Notes: a model not told the origin generated them from the sequence alone. Counted from the first letter of the stretch, positions 24,593 through 34,106 are shown. The stretch: DNA of 47,002 nucleotides from Robiginitalea sp. (GCA_024638915.1 JAHEJJ010000017.1:1-47002), one strand, 5' to 3'. Translations and numbers: made by a program.

Positions 24593-25372
24593 CTATTTTA
24601 TGGGCGCAAAATCATCAATGGTCAATACCCCGGTAAGGAATAACACGGCATAGAATAACATGATAAATCCAAAATATCCTACGCTCACCAGGATTGAGAA
24701 AAGAGGTATTTTCCAAACCAACTGCGGGGTACTAAACCTATTCAGTCGCTGCATGGCGTATATTGAATACATCATCAAAGCTATTAACAGGGGAATGCCA
24801 ATGACGAGATAATTTTCAGGGGATATAAACAAAGTGCCCAGGCTGATCGGAAACAAAATAATACTCCATTGCGCCAGAATATACATATAGAAGACGCTGT
24901 ATTCAGTGAGATTATAACTTTTACGGTTGAAGGTTAGCCAGCCGCTTATGGCAAATATGGGAACATAAATAATGAAGATGAGGGTATTCATATCGAACAT
25001 AATGTTCATCACCTTATTCATCACCTCAGGATTTGCCCCCTGCCCGTAAATATCAAAGTCGAGCCGGTCCCTGAAAAACCTCCTCATCAGCAGCAAAAGA
25101 ATTCCCGAAAGGGTTATCGCTATTCCAAAATACCCGATAGGATTCATATATCTTTTTCGGATGCCTTGAATATAGTTGTCGACAACCTGATCCGGTCGGG
25201 AAAAAAGCTGTCTAAAAGTGGTGATAAAGGTGTTATCCACATCAAATACCCGTTGAGCAATATCCTCTCCTAAATTTTTTAGGGTCAGACGGTTGCGGAT
25301 AACTTTAGCGCCACAACTCGGGCAGAATTCGAAGGTGTCGACTTGGTTATGTTGGCAGTTTTTACATTGCAT
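24593..25372 (-). CDS. DUF3667 family zinc-ribbon membrane protein
   Basis: A 259-residue protein with an N-terminal zinc ribbon (CKNCQ...CPSCGAK, residues 3-23), then the DUF3667 core RVFDVDNTFITTFRQLFSRPDQVVDNYIQGIRKRYMNP, followed by about five transmembrane helices. The N-terminal Cys pairs and the RYMNP segment place it in the family, which has no known function. The gene ends facing the ABC exporter and starts 3 bases downstream of the cdaA stop, so it is likely in the folP-cdaA transcript. Confidence 0.85.
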   Translation of the reverse strand: MQCKNCQHNQVDTFEFCPSCGAKVIRNRLTLKNLGEDIAQRVFDVDNTFITTFRQLFSRPDQVVDNYIQGIRKRYMNPIGYFGIAITLSGILLLLMRRFFRDRLDFDIYGQGANPEVMNKVMNIMFDMNTLIFIIYVPIFAISGWLTFNRKSYNLTEYSVFYMYILAQWSIILFPISLGTLFISPENYLVIGIPLLIALMMYSIYAMQRLNRFSTPQLVWKIPLFSILVSVGYFGFIMLFYAVLFLTGVLTIDDFAPIK

Positions 25373-25375
25373 GAT

Positions 25376-26161
25376 TTAAAGGAGATCTTGGGCAATCATC
25401 TGAGAGAGTTCAGTGAGGTCTTTGTAAAACACGAATTCCCCGCCTTTGATATATGAGATCAGACCGGTTTCCTCGCTCACCACCAGTGCGATGGCATCGG
25501 TGCGCTCGGTAATGCCCACCGCCGCGCGATGGCGCAACCCGAATCGAAGCGGAATATGCCTTTCATTGGAGACCGGCAAAATAACCCGCGTAGCGACAAT
25601 GTGATTTTTTTCGATAACCGCAGCCCCATCATGCAGTGGGCTGTTCTTAAAAAATATACTTTCAATAATGGGTTGGTTGATCTCGACATACATCCTGTCG
25701 CCAGTCGATTTAACAAAATCCAGAGAATTATTACGCTTAAAGACCAGAATGGCACCGGTCCTGTTCTTGGCCATTTTATCACAAGCCTGCAAAACCACTT
25801 CAATATCAACAGGTGTAATGATCTCTTCCTGTTTCAGAAATTTAAAGCGCTTGACCCAATTTTTCTTTTGTCCGAGATTGGTCGATCCCACCATCAGCAG
25901 AAATTTCCGGATCTCCTGCTGGAACACGATGATCAATGCGATGAGACCTACCTGCATAAATCCACCGACCATACTGCTGATCATCTTCATACCCAGGAGC
26001 TGGGTCAGCTTCCAGAACCCCCAAATCATTACAATCCCGATAAAAATATTGATCGCGGCCGTACCCCGGACCAGTTTGTAGATATAGTAGAGCAGAATGG
26101 CAACCAGGACAATGTCTATAATGTCCGTTATCTTGAAATCCAGGAATTCTAAAAAATCCAA
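25376..26161 (-). CDS. cdaA: Diadenylate cyclase CdaA
   Basis: A 261-residue membrane enzyme that makes cyclic di-AMP from two ATP. Three N-terminal helices (about residues 12-85) are followed by a DisA_N (DAC) domain. The active-site motifs are SPLHDGAAVI (DGA) and LRHRAAVGITE (RHR). The family is usually called CdaA or DacA. In Bacteroidota it typically lies directly after folP, as here, where the intergenic gap is 78 bases. In Gram-positive bacteria it pairs with cdaR and glmM, which are absent here. Cyclic di-AMP is tied to osmotic and wall homeostasis in other phyla. Confidence 0.95.
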   Translation of the reverse strand: MDFLEFLDFKITDIIDIVLVAILLYYIYKLVRGTAAINIFIGIVMIWGFWKLTQLLGMKMISSMVGGFMQVGLIALIIVFQQEIRKFLLMVGSTNLGQKKNWVKRFKFLKQEEIITPVDIEVVLQACDKMAKNRTGAILVFKRNNSLDFVKSTGDRMYVEINQPIIESIFFKNSPLHDGAAVIEKNHIVATRVILPVSNERHIPLRFGLRHRAAVGITERTDAIALVVSEETGLISYIKGGEFVFYKDLTELSQMIAQDLL

Positions 26162-26239
26162 ATTCGGCCGTTTTTGTAAAATTAGAAAATAAGCCTCAAT
26201 AAAAATTTGTTTCTGCCAAAAATCAAGAAACTTCCCAGT

Positions 26240-27073
26240 TCAGTCAGACCGGATTTCTTCAAAGAGACTAATACACTGGCTTGCTTCACCAACATCGTGA
26301 ACTCTTAAAATTCGTGCCCCTTTCTGAAGTGCCACCATATGAAGCGCCGTGGTCCCGTTAAGAGCATCCTGGGGCGTGGTGCCCAATGTTTTATAGATCA
26401 TAGATTTCCGGCTAATACCGACCATAATGGGAAGATCGAAGCATTGTAAGAGATCGAGCGACTTGAGCAGTTCGAAATTTTGAGCACGTGTTTTGGCAAA
26501 TCCGAATCCGGGATCGAGGACCAGATCGTTCATTTGCAGCTCCCTGGCCCTGGAAATCTTAAGTGAAAACTGATATTGTATGTCGATTAACAGATCTTCA
26601 TATTCTGTCTCGTCATTCATCGTCTGGGGCGTCCCCCGCATATGCATGGCGATGTATGGTGCTTTAAACGATGCTACGGTAGACATCATCTCAGGATCGA
26701 TGTTACCACCCGATATATCGTTGATCATAGCAGCACCGGCCTGCAGACAATTCGAAGCGATCCGGCTTCTGAATGTATCAATCGATAACAGTATTTGGGG
26801 GAACTCCTTAAGAAGAAAACCTATCACGGGTTCGAGCCTGGCCAATTCTTCCTCCTCCTTTACCTCGGCAGCACCAGGTCTGCTGCTGTAGGCGCCCAGG
26901 TCGATAAAAGTGGCCCCTTCTTTGAGCATCAGCTCGGTTTGTTTTAATAGGGCAGATTCATCTTTAAACTTACCACCGTCATAAAACGAATCTGGCGTGA
27001 CATTTAAAATACCCATTATTCTTGGGCGTTTTAGATCGATAAGCTGGCCTAGGCAGTTAAGGGTCATCCTCAA
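26240..27073 (-). CDS. folP: Dihydropteroate synthase
   Basis: A 277-residue TIM-barrel enzyme joining p-aminobenzoate to the pterin pyrophosphate in folate synthesis, the sulfonamide target. Motifs in order: GILNVTPDSFYDGGKF, DLGAYSSRPGA, ISIDTFRS-like LLSIDTFRSRIA, MINDISGG, DLVLDPGFGFAKT and GISRKSM, ending RVHDV. The SRPGA loop and the phosphate-binding Lys/Arg are present. It is upstream of cdaA and divergent from the DUF1599 gene. With folE at 6981 it gives two folate genes in the window, but not in one operon. Confidence 0.97.
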   Translation of the reverse strand: MRMTLNCLGQLIDLKRPRIMGILNVTPDSFYDGGKFKDESALLKQTELMLKEGATFIDLGAYSSRPGAAEVKEEEELARLEPVIGFLLKEFPQILLSIDTFRSRIASNCLQAGAAMINDISGGNIDPEMMSTVASFKAPYIAMHMRGTPQTMNDETEYEDLLIDIQYQFSLKISRARELQMNDLVLDPGFGFAKTRAQNFELLKSLDLLQCFDLPIMVGISRKSMIYKTLGTTPQDALNGTTALHMVALQKGARILRVHDVGEASQCISLFEEIRSD

Positions 27074-27181
27074 TATAAATGGAGATTAAGAGTCGAATTT
27101 ATTTTGATGGCCAAGTTTAAAAAACGAACTTTGACCTTGTTGAAATATCAGGCGAAATTTACGCAAATTACACCACATTCC

Positions 27182-27727
27182 ATGAAGAAGACACCTGCGC
27201 TTTTTGACGAGGTTATTCACACTTGCAGAGATTTGTTCATAAAGAAATCTAAGGATTACGGAACAGCCTGGCGAATATTAAGGCTGCCTTCACTCACCGA
27301 CCAGATCTTTATTAAAGCCCAGCGAATAAGAAGCCTTCAGGAGCTTGTTTCCCGCCGGGTAGACGAGGGCGAGCGCTCCGAATTTATCGGTATTATCAAT
27401 TACGCGATCATGGCACTTATACAGCTGGAAAAGGGTGTGGTGGAGCAACCAGACATCAATGCGGACGATGCGTTGCAACTCTATGATCGGCACATAGCTG
27501 AAACCAAGCAGCTGATGGAGGATAAGAATCACGACTATGGAGAAGCCTGGAAGGAATTGAGGGTGAGCTCTCTCACCGATTTGATCTTACAGAAACTACT
27601 GAGGGTGAAACAAATCGAGGATAATAAAGGAAAAACCATCGTAAGTGAAGGGATTGCTGCAAACTACCAGGATATTATCAACTATGCGGTATTTGCACTA
27701 ATCCATTTAGAACATGAGCAAGCATAA
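27182..27727 (+). CDS. DUF1599 (nucleotide-modification-associated domain) protein, tandemly duplicated
   Basis: A 181-residue protein made of two similar halves. The first has LFIKKSKDYGTAWRILRLPSLTDQIFIKAQRIR and EFIGIINYAIMALIQLE; the second has MEDKNHDYGEAWKELRVSSLTDLILQKLLRVKQIE and YQDIINYAVFALIHLEHE. The family has been linked with nucleotide modification, but no reaction is established. A frame opens earlier at 27104; the ATG at 27182 (MKKTPALFDEV) fits the family start. It is widely conserved in Bacteroidetes near folP, with which it is divergent here. Confidence 0.88.
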   Translation: MKKTPALFDEVIHTCRDLFIKKSKDYGTAWRILRLPSLTDQIFIKAQRIRSLQELVSRRVDEGERSEFIGIINYAIMALIQLEKGVVEQPDINADDALQLYDRHIAETKQLMEDKNHDYGEAWKELRVSSLTDLILQKLLRVKQIEDNKGKTIVSEGIAANYQDIINYAVFALIHLEHEQA

Positions 27728-27820
27728 GATCATATACAATCTCGCAAGGCCTTCGGGGAAGTCAAGGGAAAAGCTTAGGAGTTCGGTAGGTCAATCTCTT
27801 TCAATATCAACCCTAACACT

Positions 27821-28918
27821 ATGAAATATCTTGTATTCATAAGCAGGATACTGGTAGGTGTCCTATTTATTATCAGCGGATTCATCAAACTCAATGATCC
27901 GGTGGGCTTTTCCTTTAAACTGGAAGAGTATTTCAGTCCAGCTGTGCTCGACATTCCTTTTCTTTTGCCTTTTGCCCTCACGATCTCTTTGGTGGTGGTG
28001 ATTCTGGAGGTTTTACTAGGGATCATGCTTCTTCTGGGATACAAGAGAAGATTCACAGTTTGGAGCTTACTGCTTATGATCCTGTTTTTTACGTTCCTCA
28101 CTTTTTATTCGGCCTATTTTAACAAGGTGACGGACTGTGGCTGTTTTGGGGACGCCGTTAAACTAACACCCTGGGAATCCTTTACCAAGGATGTAGTATT
28201 GCTGATCTTTATCCTGATCCTGTTTTATGGAAGGAGGCATATCAAAACCATATTCAGGCCAAATCTAACCCGAATCATCATTTTGGCCGGTCTGATAGCA
28301 TGTTGCATTTTCGCCTATCATGTTCTCAACCATTTGCCCGCCATAGATTTCAGGCCGTATAAGATTGGGGCCAGTATCCCCGACGGCATGGCTATTCCTG
28401 AAAATGCGCCCAAACCGATTTATGACTATGCCTGGAAATTCAGGGTGGACGGGGAGGAGAAGATCATTGTCACCCAGGGAGATTACCCCGAGGTCGATGG
28501 GGAATTTATCGGGGTGGATACCGAGGAGGTTCAGAAAGGTTATGAACCCCCCATACACGATTTTACATTAGAATTAAACGGAGAGGACCATACACAGCAA
28601 CTCATGGAAGAGGAAAAGCTATTGATGGTGGTGGCCTACGATCTGGCGAAAACCCGAACAGATGTTTATCAGGAAGTAAAAACGGTTTCAGACCGGGCCC
28701 TGGAAGCCGGTTATACAGTCATGGGAATGTCTGCTTCGAATGATCAATGGACTTCTCCAATCGTACAAAAATTCGGGCTGGCATTTCCATTTTACTTTAC
28801 CGATGAGACCACATTAAAGACTATTGTACGGGCCAATCCCGGCTTTTTGATCATAAAAAAAGGGACGATCATGCAGAAAGTCCACCATAACGACCTTGAT
28901 GAACTTGTATTCGACTAA
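27821..28918 (+). CDS. BT_3928-like DoxX/MauE-type membrane protein with a thioredoxin-like C-terminus
   Basis: A 365-residue protein. The N-terminal DoxX-like part has four helices (about residues 5-145), starting MKYLVFISRILVGVLFIISGFIKLNDP and including DCGCFGD, a Cys pair also seen in MauE. A further helix (about 148-165) leads to an extracytoplasmic part. The last 110 residues (LLMVVAYDLAKTRTDVYQE, GLAFPFYFTDETTLKTIVRANPGFLIIKKG) resemble a thioredoxin fold without a C-x-x-C motif. It is upstream of tpiA in the same orientation, a common order in this phylum. Its function is not known; a role in periplasmic redox handling is inferred from MauE. Confidence 0.88.
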   Translation: MKYLVFISRILVGVLFIISGFIKLNDPVGFSFKLEEYFSPAVLDIPFLLPFALTISLVVVILEVLLGIMLLLGYKRRFTVWSLLLMILFFTFLTFYSAYFNKVTDCGCFGDAVKLTPWESFTKDVVLLIFILILFYGRRHIKTIFRPNLTRIIILAGLIACCIFAYHVLNHLPAIDFRPYKIGASIPDGMAIPENAPKPIYDYAWKFRVDGEEKIIVTQGDYPEVDGEFIGVDTEEVQKGYEPPIHDFTLELNGEDHTQQLMEEEKLLMVVAYDLAKTRTDVYQEVKTVSDRALEAGYTVMGMSASNDQWTSPIVQKFGLAFPFYFTDETTLKTIVRANPGFLIIKKGTIMQKVHHNDLDELVFD

Positions 28919-28962
28919 ATTTATAGCCTTCAATATTAACTGATAACGGTAAAACATAGATT

Positions 28963-29712
28963 ATGAGAAGTAAAATAGTAGCAGGAAACTGGAAAATGAA
29001 CAAAAACCTGCAGGAGACAATTCATCTCGTTGAGGACATAGCCTCAAAACTAGGAGAAACCCATGCGGAAGTAATGGTGGCTCCAACTTTTGTCAATCTA
29101 TCTGCAGCGGTTTCAGCATTGGAATCTTCCATGATTGAAGTAGTGGCGCAAAACATGCATTTTGCAGCAAACGGCGCCTATACCGGCGAAATTTCTGCCG
29201 GGATGTTAAAAGCTATTGGCATTAAAACTGTTATCATTGGTCATTCTGAGCGGCGCGCATACTTCGGGGAAACCGATGAGCTTCTCTCAAAAAAGGTAAA
29301 GGCTGCCCTGGAGAGCGACCTGAGAGTGGTATTTTGCTTTGGGGAGGAATTGGCTGACCGCCAGTCCGGGAATCATTTTAATGTTGTGGCAGGCCAATTG
29401 AAGAACGCTTTGTTTACTTTAACTGCGGCCGATTGGAAAAACATCGTCTTGGCTTATGAACCCGTTTGGGCTATAGGAACAGGAGAAACGGCAAGTCCGG
29501 AACAGGCCCAGGAAATGCATGCTTTTATCCGGCATACCGTTGTAGAGGGTTTTAATCAGGAAGTTGCGGACGCCGTTACTATTTTATACGGCGGAAGTGT
29601 TAAGCCGGGGAATGCAGCCGAGATTTTTGCAAAGCCCGATGTAGACGGCGGACTTATAGGCGGGGCATCTTTAAAGACCGATGATTTTCTGGCTATCATT
29701 AATGCGATCTGA
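28963..29712 (+). CDS. tpiA: Triosephosphate isomerase
   Basis: A 249-residue glycolytic enzyme interconverting dihydroxyacetone phosphate and glyceraldehyde 3-phosphate. Catalytic residues are Lys 11 (GNWKMNK), His 94 (IGHSERR) and Glu 166 (AYEPVWAIGTG), with the flexible loop next to Glu 166 and the phosphate-binding LYGGSV and GGLIGGASL near the end. Length is standard. It is six bases before prmA, so they are cotranscribed, possibly with the BT_3928-like gene upstream and clpS downstream. Confidence 0.98.
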   Translation: MRSKIVAGNWKMNKNLQETIHLVEDIASKLGETHAEVMVAPTFVNLSAAVSALESSMIEVVAQNMHFAANGAYTGEISAGMLKAIGIKTVIIGHSERRAYFGETDELLSKKVKAALESDLRVVFCFGEELADRQSGNHFNVVAGQLKNALFTLTAADWKNIVLAYEPVWAIGTGETASPEQAQEMHAFIRHTVVEGFNQEVADAVTILYGGSVKPGNAAEIFAKPDVDGGLIGGASLKTDDFLAIINAI

Positions 29713-29718
29713 TAACTG

Positions 29719-30552
29719 ATGGTAGACAACTATCTCGAATATAATTTTAAGGTACGCCCGAAGCAACCGGCTACAGATATACTTCTGGCTGAGTTGAATG
29801 AACTGGGGTTTGAAAGTTTTTTGGAAACCCAGGAAGGATTGCTTGCCTATATACCTAAATCCAAATGGGATGCTTCTGAACTCGGCGGGGTAGCTATACT
29901 AAACAATCCTGAATTCCAGATCGACTATAAGTGTGATGAAATCGAAACACAGAATTGGAACCAGGAGTGGGAGACCAGTTTTGAACCCATCATTCTGGGA
30001 CATCATTGTGCCGTACGTGCCCCCTTCCATCCAGAACCCAAGGTGAAATACGATATTGTGATCACCCCAAAAATGAGTTTTGGCACCGGTCACCATGAAA
30101 CCACGCACATGATGCTTCAATTTGTATTAAAAAATGAAATACAGGGCAAATCGGTTTTGGATATGGGTTGTGGCACCGGAGTTTTGGCCATATTAGCTTC
30201 CATGAGGGGAGCATCTAAGGTCGATGCCATCGATATCGATCACTGGAGTTTTCTCAATGCGCTGGAAAATGCTAAACTAAATGATCAAGACCGTATTCGG
30301 GTTCGGGAAGGAGATGTGGATTTGCTGAAAGGAGAGAAGTACGACATTATTCTTGCCAATATCAACCGCAATGTACTTTTAAAAGACATCCCTCATTATG
30401 TTGACCATTTGAACCACGGAGGGATTCTTTTGCTCAGTGGATTTTACAGGGCGGATTTGCCTTTGATTTCCGAAAAATGTGCCGAATACGAACTCAGTTT
30501 CCAAGAAAATTTGGTAAATAACGATTGGGTTTCTGCAAAATATGTATTTTAG
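29719..30552 (+). CDS. prmA: Ribosomal protein L11 methyltransferase
   Basis: A 277-residue SAM-dependent enzyme that methylates ribosomal protein L11. A short N-terminal substrate domain (about residues 1-75; FKVRPKQPATDILLAELNELGFESF) is followed by the class I methyltransferase fold with SAM motif VLDMGCGTGVLAILA (about residues 149-163), IDIDHWS, and the catalytic-site sequence ILANINRNVLL. GTGHHETT precedes the SAM motif, as in known PrmA. It sits between tpiA and clpS, as in many flavobacteria. Confidence 0.96.
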   Translation: MVDNYLEYNFKVRPKQPATDILLAELNELGFESFLETQEGLLAYIPKSKWDASELGGVAILNNPEFQIDYKCDEIETQNWNQEWETSFEPIILGHHCAVRAPFHPEPKVKYDIVITPKMSFGTGHHETTHMMLQFVLKNEIQGKSVLDMGCGTGVLAILASMRGASKVDAIDIDHWSFLNALENAKLNDQDRIRVREGDVDLLKGEKYDIILANINRNVLLKDIPHYVDHLNHGGILLLSGFYRADLPLISEKCAEYELSFQENLVNNDWVSAKYVF

Positions 30553-30574
30553 GGATGATTAAAACCTGTCTCTC

Positions 30575-30850
30575 ATGAGTACAAAGGAAAAAATCTCCGA
30601 AGAGCTTCTGTTGGATGAGGAAACGGTAAAACAGAACGAAATTATACTTTTCAATGACGATGTTAATACGTTCGACCATGTGATTGAAACGCTCATTGAT
30701 GTTTGTGATCATACTCCTGAACAAGCTGAACAATGTTCGCTTATCGTTCATTATAAAGGCAAGTGCACGGTTAAAACTGGGGAGTTTCGCGACCTGAAGC
30801 CCAGATGCTCACGATTACTTCAGGCTGGGTTAAGTGCAGAGATTGTATGA
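30575..30850 (+). CDS. clpS: ClpS adaptor protein
   Basis: A 91-residue adaptor that binds ClpA-type unfoldases and, in the classical form, presents N-degron substrates for proteolysis. LFNDDVNTFDHVIETLIDVCDHTPEQAEQCS is the ClpS signature, including the Asn-Asp pocket residues. The C-terminus has GKCTVKTGEFRDLKPRCSRLLQAGLSAEI. It is 22 bases after prmA. Beyond it begins the beta-glucan locus after a 103-base gap with no clear promoter. Confidence 0.95.
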   Translation: MSTKEKISEELLLDEETVKQNEIILFNDDVNTFDHVIETLIDVCDHTPEQAEQCSLIVHYKGKCTVKTGEFRDLKPRCSRLLQAGLSAEIV

Positions 30851-30953
30851 TACCGCATACCTACGATTTCGTTAGTCTGACGGATTTGCCAAATCCCTTG
30901 TGGTTTCTAAGATTTTAAAGAGACAGGATCCAAATTTTATTTACAAAATATTT

Positions 30954-32465
30954 ATGAAACCAAACAACAGCTATTCGGGTTATCAGAAAAGATGTATTTT
31001 GCTTTTCCTGATTAGCGCAGGCCTTTTAACCTCCTGCAAGGAAAAAAAAAGTGAATCTCAGAAAGTAAAAGTAGAGACAGAGACAGTTATAAATTTACCG
31101 ATGAAGGGCATCGTTTATACCACCGCGCATCAAACCGATTTAAAGCTAACCCTGACAGATAACATATCATTCGGATCCTTTAAGCAACCCCTTGAAACGG
31201 ATATCGATATACTGGTCGATCCAGATAAACAATTCCAGACTTTCTTGGGTATTGGGGCTGCACTTACCGACGCCGCTGCAGAGACATTTTACAAACTGAG
31301 TGATGAAAATCAGAAGCGCTTCCTGGAAGCTTATTATGACATAGAGAACGGAATTGGATATTCGTTGGGCAGGACCATCATTCACAGCTGTGATTTTTCC
31401 AGCGGCAGTTATACCTATATCGAAGAAGGCGATATGGAATTAAATACCTTCAATATTGATCATGACAGGCAGTTCAGGCTTCCTTTTACAAAATTGGCGA
31501 TTGAGGCGGCAGGAGGCGAACTTACCATGTACGCAAGTCCCTGGAGCCCTCCCGCCTTTATGAAGACCAATAATAATATGTTGCAGGGAGGTAAACTAAA
31601 GCCAGAATACTTCCAGACCTGGGCCAATTATTATGTAAAATTTTTTGAAGCGTACGAGGCCGAGGGCATTCCGATTTGGGGACTTACTGTACAAAATGAG
31701 CCCATGGCAGTGCAACGTTGGGAATCTTGTATTTATACTGCCGAGGAAGAGCGTGATTTTGTAAAGAACTATTTGGGACCAACTCTGGAAAAAGCGGGGA
31801 TGGGCGATAAGAAAATTATCGTTTGGGATCATAATCGTGATCTCATGTTTCAGAGAGCCAGTGTTGTTTTAAACGATCCTGAAGCAGCGAAATATGTATG
31901 GGGTACGGGTTTTCACTGGTATGAGGATTGGAAAGACGGTATTCCTATGTTTCAGAATGTGAAAAACGTCAATGAAGTTTTCCCAGATAAGAATCTCATA
32001 TTTACCGAGGGTTGTAATGAGGGTTATGATATTGAAAAGATCGATGAAGTTCGTCTTGCAGAACGTTATGGAAGATCCATGATCAATGATTTCAACAATG
32101 GCGTGGTGGCCTGGACAGACTGGAATATTCTTCTAGATGAAACAGGGGGGCCTAATCATGTGGGAAACCTATGTTTTGCACCGGTTCACGGAGACACAAA
32201 AAGCGGCGAACTCACTTTTACCAATTCCTATTATTATATCGGGCATTTTTCAAAATTTGTAAGGCCTAATGCCCGGCGGATCAGCAGTGTATCGAGCTCT
32301 AATGCTATACTGTCTACAGGATTTATCAACCAGGATGGAAGTATAGTCATCGTGGTGATGAATCAGGAAAAGGATCCGAAGGATTATACCGTTACTATGA
32401 ATGCCAAAACATCCAAGACAACAATTCCAGGACACGCTATTCAGACCATAGTGCTGACAGAGTAG
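30954..32465 (+). CDS. GH30 family glycoside hydrolase, lipoprotein
   Basis: A 503-residue lipoprotein (lipobox LLTSC, Cys 28) with the GH30 (beta/alpha)8 barrel and beta-sandwich. The acid/base is Glu 249 in LTVQNEP and the nucleophile Glu 352 in IFTEGCNEG. FQTFLGIGAALTDAAAETF and GYSLGRTIIHSCDFSSGSY are typical GH30 barrel entry motifs. The ATG at 30954 gives a proper lipoprotein signal; an upstream GTG at 30900 does not add one. GH30 enzymes in characterised marine Bacteroidota laminarin loci remove beta-1,6-linked glucose branches. The subfamily cannot be fixed by eye. It is 44 bases upstream of a sugar-porter gene and differs clearly from the second GH30 at 36633. Confidence 0.92.
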   Translation: MKPNNSYSGYQKRCILLFLISAGLLTSCKEKKSESQKVKVETETVINLPMKGIVYTTAHQTDLKLTLTDNISFGSFKQPLETDIDILVDPDKQFQTFLGIGAALTDAAAETFYKLSDENQKRFLEAYYDIENGIGYSLGRTIIHSCDFSSGSYTYIEEGDMELNTFNIDHDRQFRLPFTKLAIEAAGGELTMYASPWSPPAFMKTNNNMLQGGKLKPEYFQTWANYYVKFFEAYEAEGIPIWGLTVQNEPMAVQRWESCIYTAEEERDFVKNYLGPTLEKAGMGDKKIIVWDHNRDLMFQRASVVLNDPEAAKYVWGTGFHWYEDWKDGIPMFQNVKNVNEVFPDKNLIFTEGCNEGYDIEKIDEVRLAERYGRSMINDFNNGVVAWTDWNILLDETGGPNHVGNLCFAPVHGDTKSGELTFTNSYYYIGHFSKFVRPNARRISSVSSSNAILSTGFINQDGSIVIVVMNQEKDPKDYTVTMNAKTSKTTIPGHAIQTIVLTE

Positions 32466-32509
32466 TTAAGCGCTACTCGGCCCAAGAAATCAACTAAACC
32501 AAAACCATT

Positions 32510-34069
32510 ATGAGTCAAGAGAAAAGTCCGGATGCTACTACCAAAGTAGTAAAGATGAACAAATCCTATACCATCATGATCAGTCTGATCGTGGCTTTGG
32601 GTGGTTTTCTGCTTGGTTTTGACAGTGCGGTGATTTCCGGGGCCGTAAAAGGTATCACCGTTTATTTTGAAATGACGGAATGGATGCTCGGATTTTCAGT
32701 CGGCTGTGTAGTTTTTGGTGCCATGGCGGGAAATCTGATGGCCGGGCCTGCGGCCGACTATTTCGGTCGTAAAAAGGTGTTGATTGTGGTGGCAGCACTT
32801 TTTACCATTTCCGCCACCTGGTCGGCTATGGCAACAGGATATGTAGAATTTATTACGGCCAGGATCATCGGAGGAATCGGAATCGGTGGAGCTATCCTTA
32901 TCGCTCCTATCTACATTGCCGAGATCGCACCGCCCAAACTAAGGGGGAGCCTGGTCTCTTTCAATCAACTGAACATCGTGATCGGTATTTCAGTGGCGTA
33001 TTTTTCCAACTATTTTCTTGTCGATTTAGGAGAAGACAGTTGGCGGTACATGCTTGGGGTAGAGGCGATACCCGCCCTTATTTATTTTGCAGCCCTGTTT
33101 ACCGTTCCCAGAAGCCCAAGATGGCTTATCCAAAAGCTCAATAAGGTAGAACTGGCCAGGAAGGTTTTGGCGAAGGTCGGAGGAGAAGAATACGCGGAAA
33201 TAACCATACAGGAAATTCAGCGCGGTATCGATAAAAAGGAACCCAAAGGAAAATTGGCCGACCTGTTTCAAAGCAAGTATACGACCATAATGATCATAGC
33301 ATTCGGAATCGCATTCTTTCAACAGATCACCGGTATCAATGCGGTATTCTACTATGCACCTACGATTTTTGAACAGGCGGGGGGCAGTACGGACTCGTCT
33401 TTCCTTCAAGCCATAGTCGTAGGTCTAACCAACCTTGTGTTTACTATTGTGGCGATCATGTACATCGACAGATTGGGACGGAAACCTCTATTGCTCATCG
33501 GGACTTCATTTATGACCATTGCCTTGCTTATGGCTACTTTCGCATTTAATAATGCTTCTTACGAATTCAATGTAACAAGCTTGAATAAAGTAGAGAATGA
33601 TGAGATAAGGAGGGCGCTGACCCCGTTAAAAGGGAAAACCTTTGACGGGCAGGCCGCACTATTTAAAGAAGTGGCTCCATTGCTCAAGGAAGATTCTTTT
33701 CTGGTGTTTAAGAGGAATGAGATCACTAATTTCATTCAAATCAACGCCACCCTGGTGTTGGTGGCCATATTGCTTTATGTAGCGTCATTTGCGATATCGC
33801 TCGGACCGGTAATGTGGACCTTGTTTTCTGAAGTCTTCCCGACAAATATCAAAGGCATCGCCATATCGGCTGTCGGATTTTTTAACTCCCTGGTCAGTTT
33901 CTCAGTGACACAGGTCTTTCCCTGGGAATTATCTAACCTGGGACCAACCTCCACTTTTGCCATTTATGCACTCCTGTCGTTTTGTGCCATTCTATTTGTG
34001 TCCAAATTCGTGGTAGAAACCAAGGGTAAAACTCTCGAACAAGTACAGGAAGCATTGATAAGAAAGTAA
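32510..34069 (+). CDS. Sugar-porter MFS transporter
   Basis: A 519-residue, 12-helix proton-coupled monosaccharide symporter of the XylE/GalP type. The family signatures are clear: GGFLLGFDSAVISG (helix 1), ADYFGRKK, IAEIAPPKLRG, PRSPRWL, QQITGINAVFYYAP, IDRLGRKPLL, VMWTLFSEVFP and VETKGKTLEQ. An unusual feature is an insertion of about 65 residues (about 347-411) between helices 9 and 10, probably periplasmic. Insertions there occur in other Bacteroidota porters. It is downstream of a GH30 gene and likely takes up a mono- or disaccharide released by the locus. Confidence 0.92.
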   Translation: MSQEKSPDATTKVVKMNKSYTIMISLIVALGGFLLGFDSAVISGAVKGITVYFEMTEWMLGFSVGCVVFGAMAGNLMAGPAADYFGRKKVLIVVAALFTISATWSAMATGYVEFITARIIGGIGIGGAILIAPIYIAEIAPPKLRGSLVSFNQLNIVIGISVAYFSNYFLVDLGEDSWRYMLGVEAIPALIYFAALFTVPRSPRWLIQKLNKVELARKVLAKVGGEEYAEITIQEIQRGIDKKEPKGKLADLFQSKYTTIMIIAFGIAFFQQITGINAVFYYAPTIFEQAGGSTDSSFLQAIVVGLTNLVFTIVAIMYIDRLGRKPLLLIGTSFMTIALLMATFAFNNASYEFNVTSLNKVENDEIRRALTPLKGKTFDGQAALFKEVAPLLKEDSFLVFKRNEITNFIQINATLVLVAILLYVASFAISLGPVMWTLFSEVFPTNIKGIAISAVGFFNSLVSFSVTQVFPWELSNLGPTSTFAIYALLSFCAILFVSKFVVETKGKTLEQVQEALIRK

Positions 34070-34079
34070 TAGATATCAT

Positions 34080-34106
34080 TCGATCCTTAGAATTTTGAAG
34101 GATCGA
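34080..34106. terminator. Hairpin between the converging halves of the glucan locus
   Basis: TCGATCCTT (34080-34088) pairs with AAGGATCGA (34098-34106) around a 9-base AT-rich loop. No long T run follows on either strand, so intrinsic termination is uncertain. Confidence 0.4.

Noticed and set aside
25529-26152. 207-codon plus-strand open frame
   Set aside because: It is antisense to cdaA, which has intact DGA and RHR motifs; composition is that of a shadow frame.
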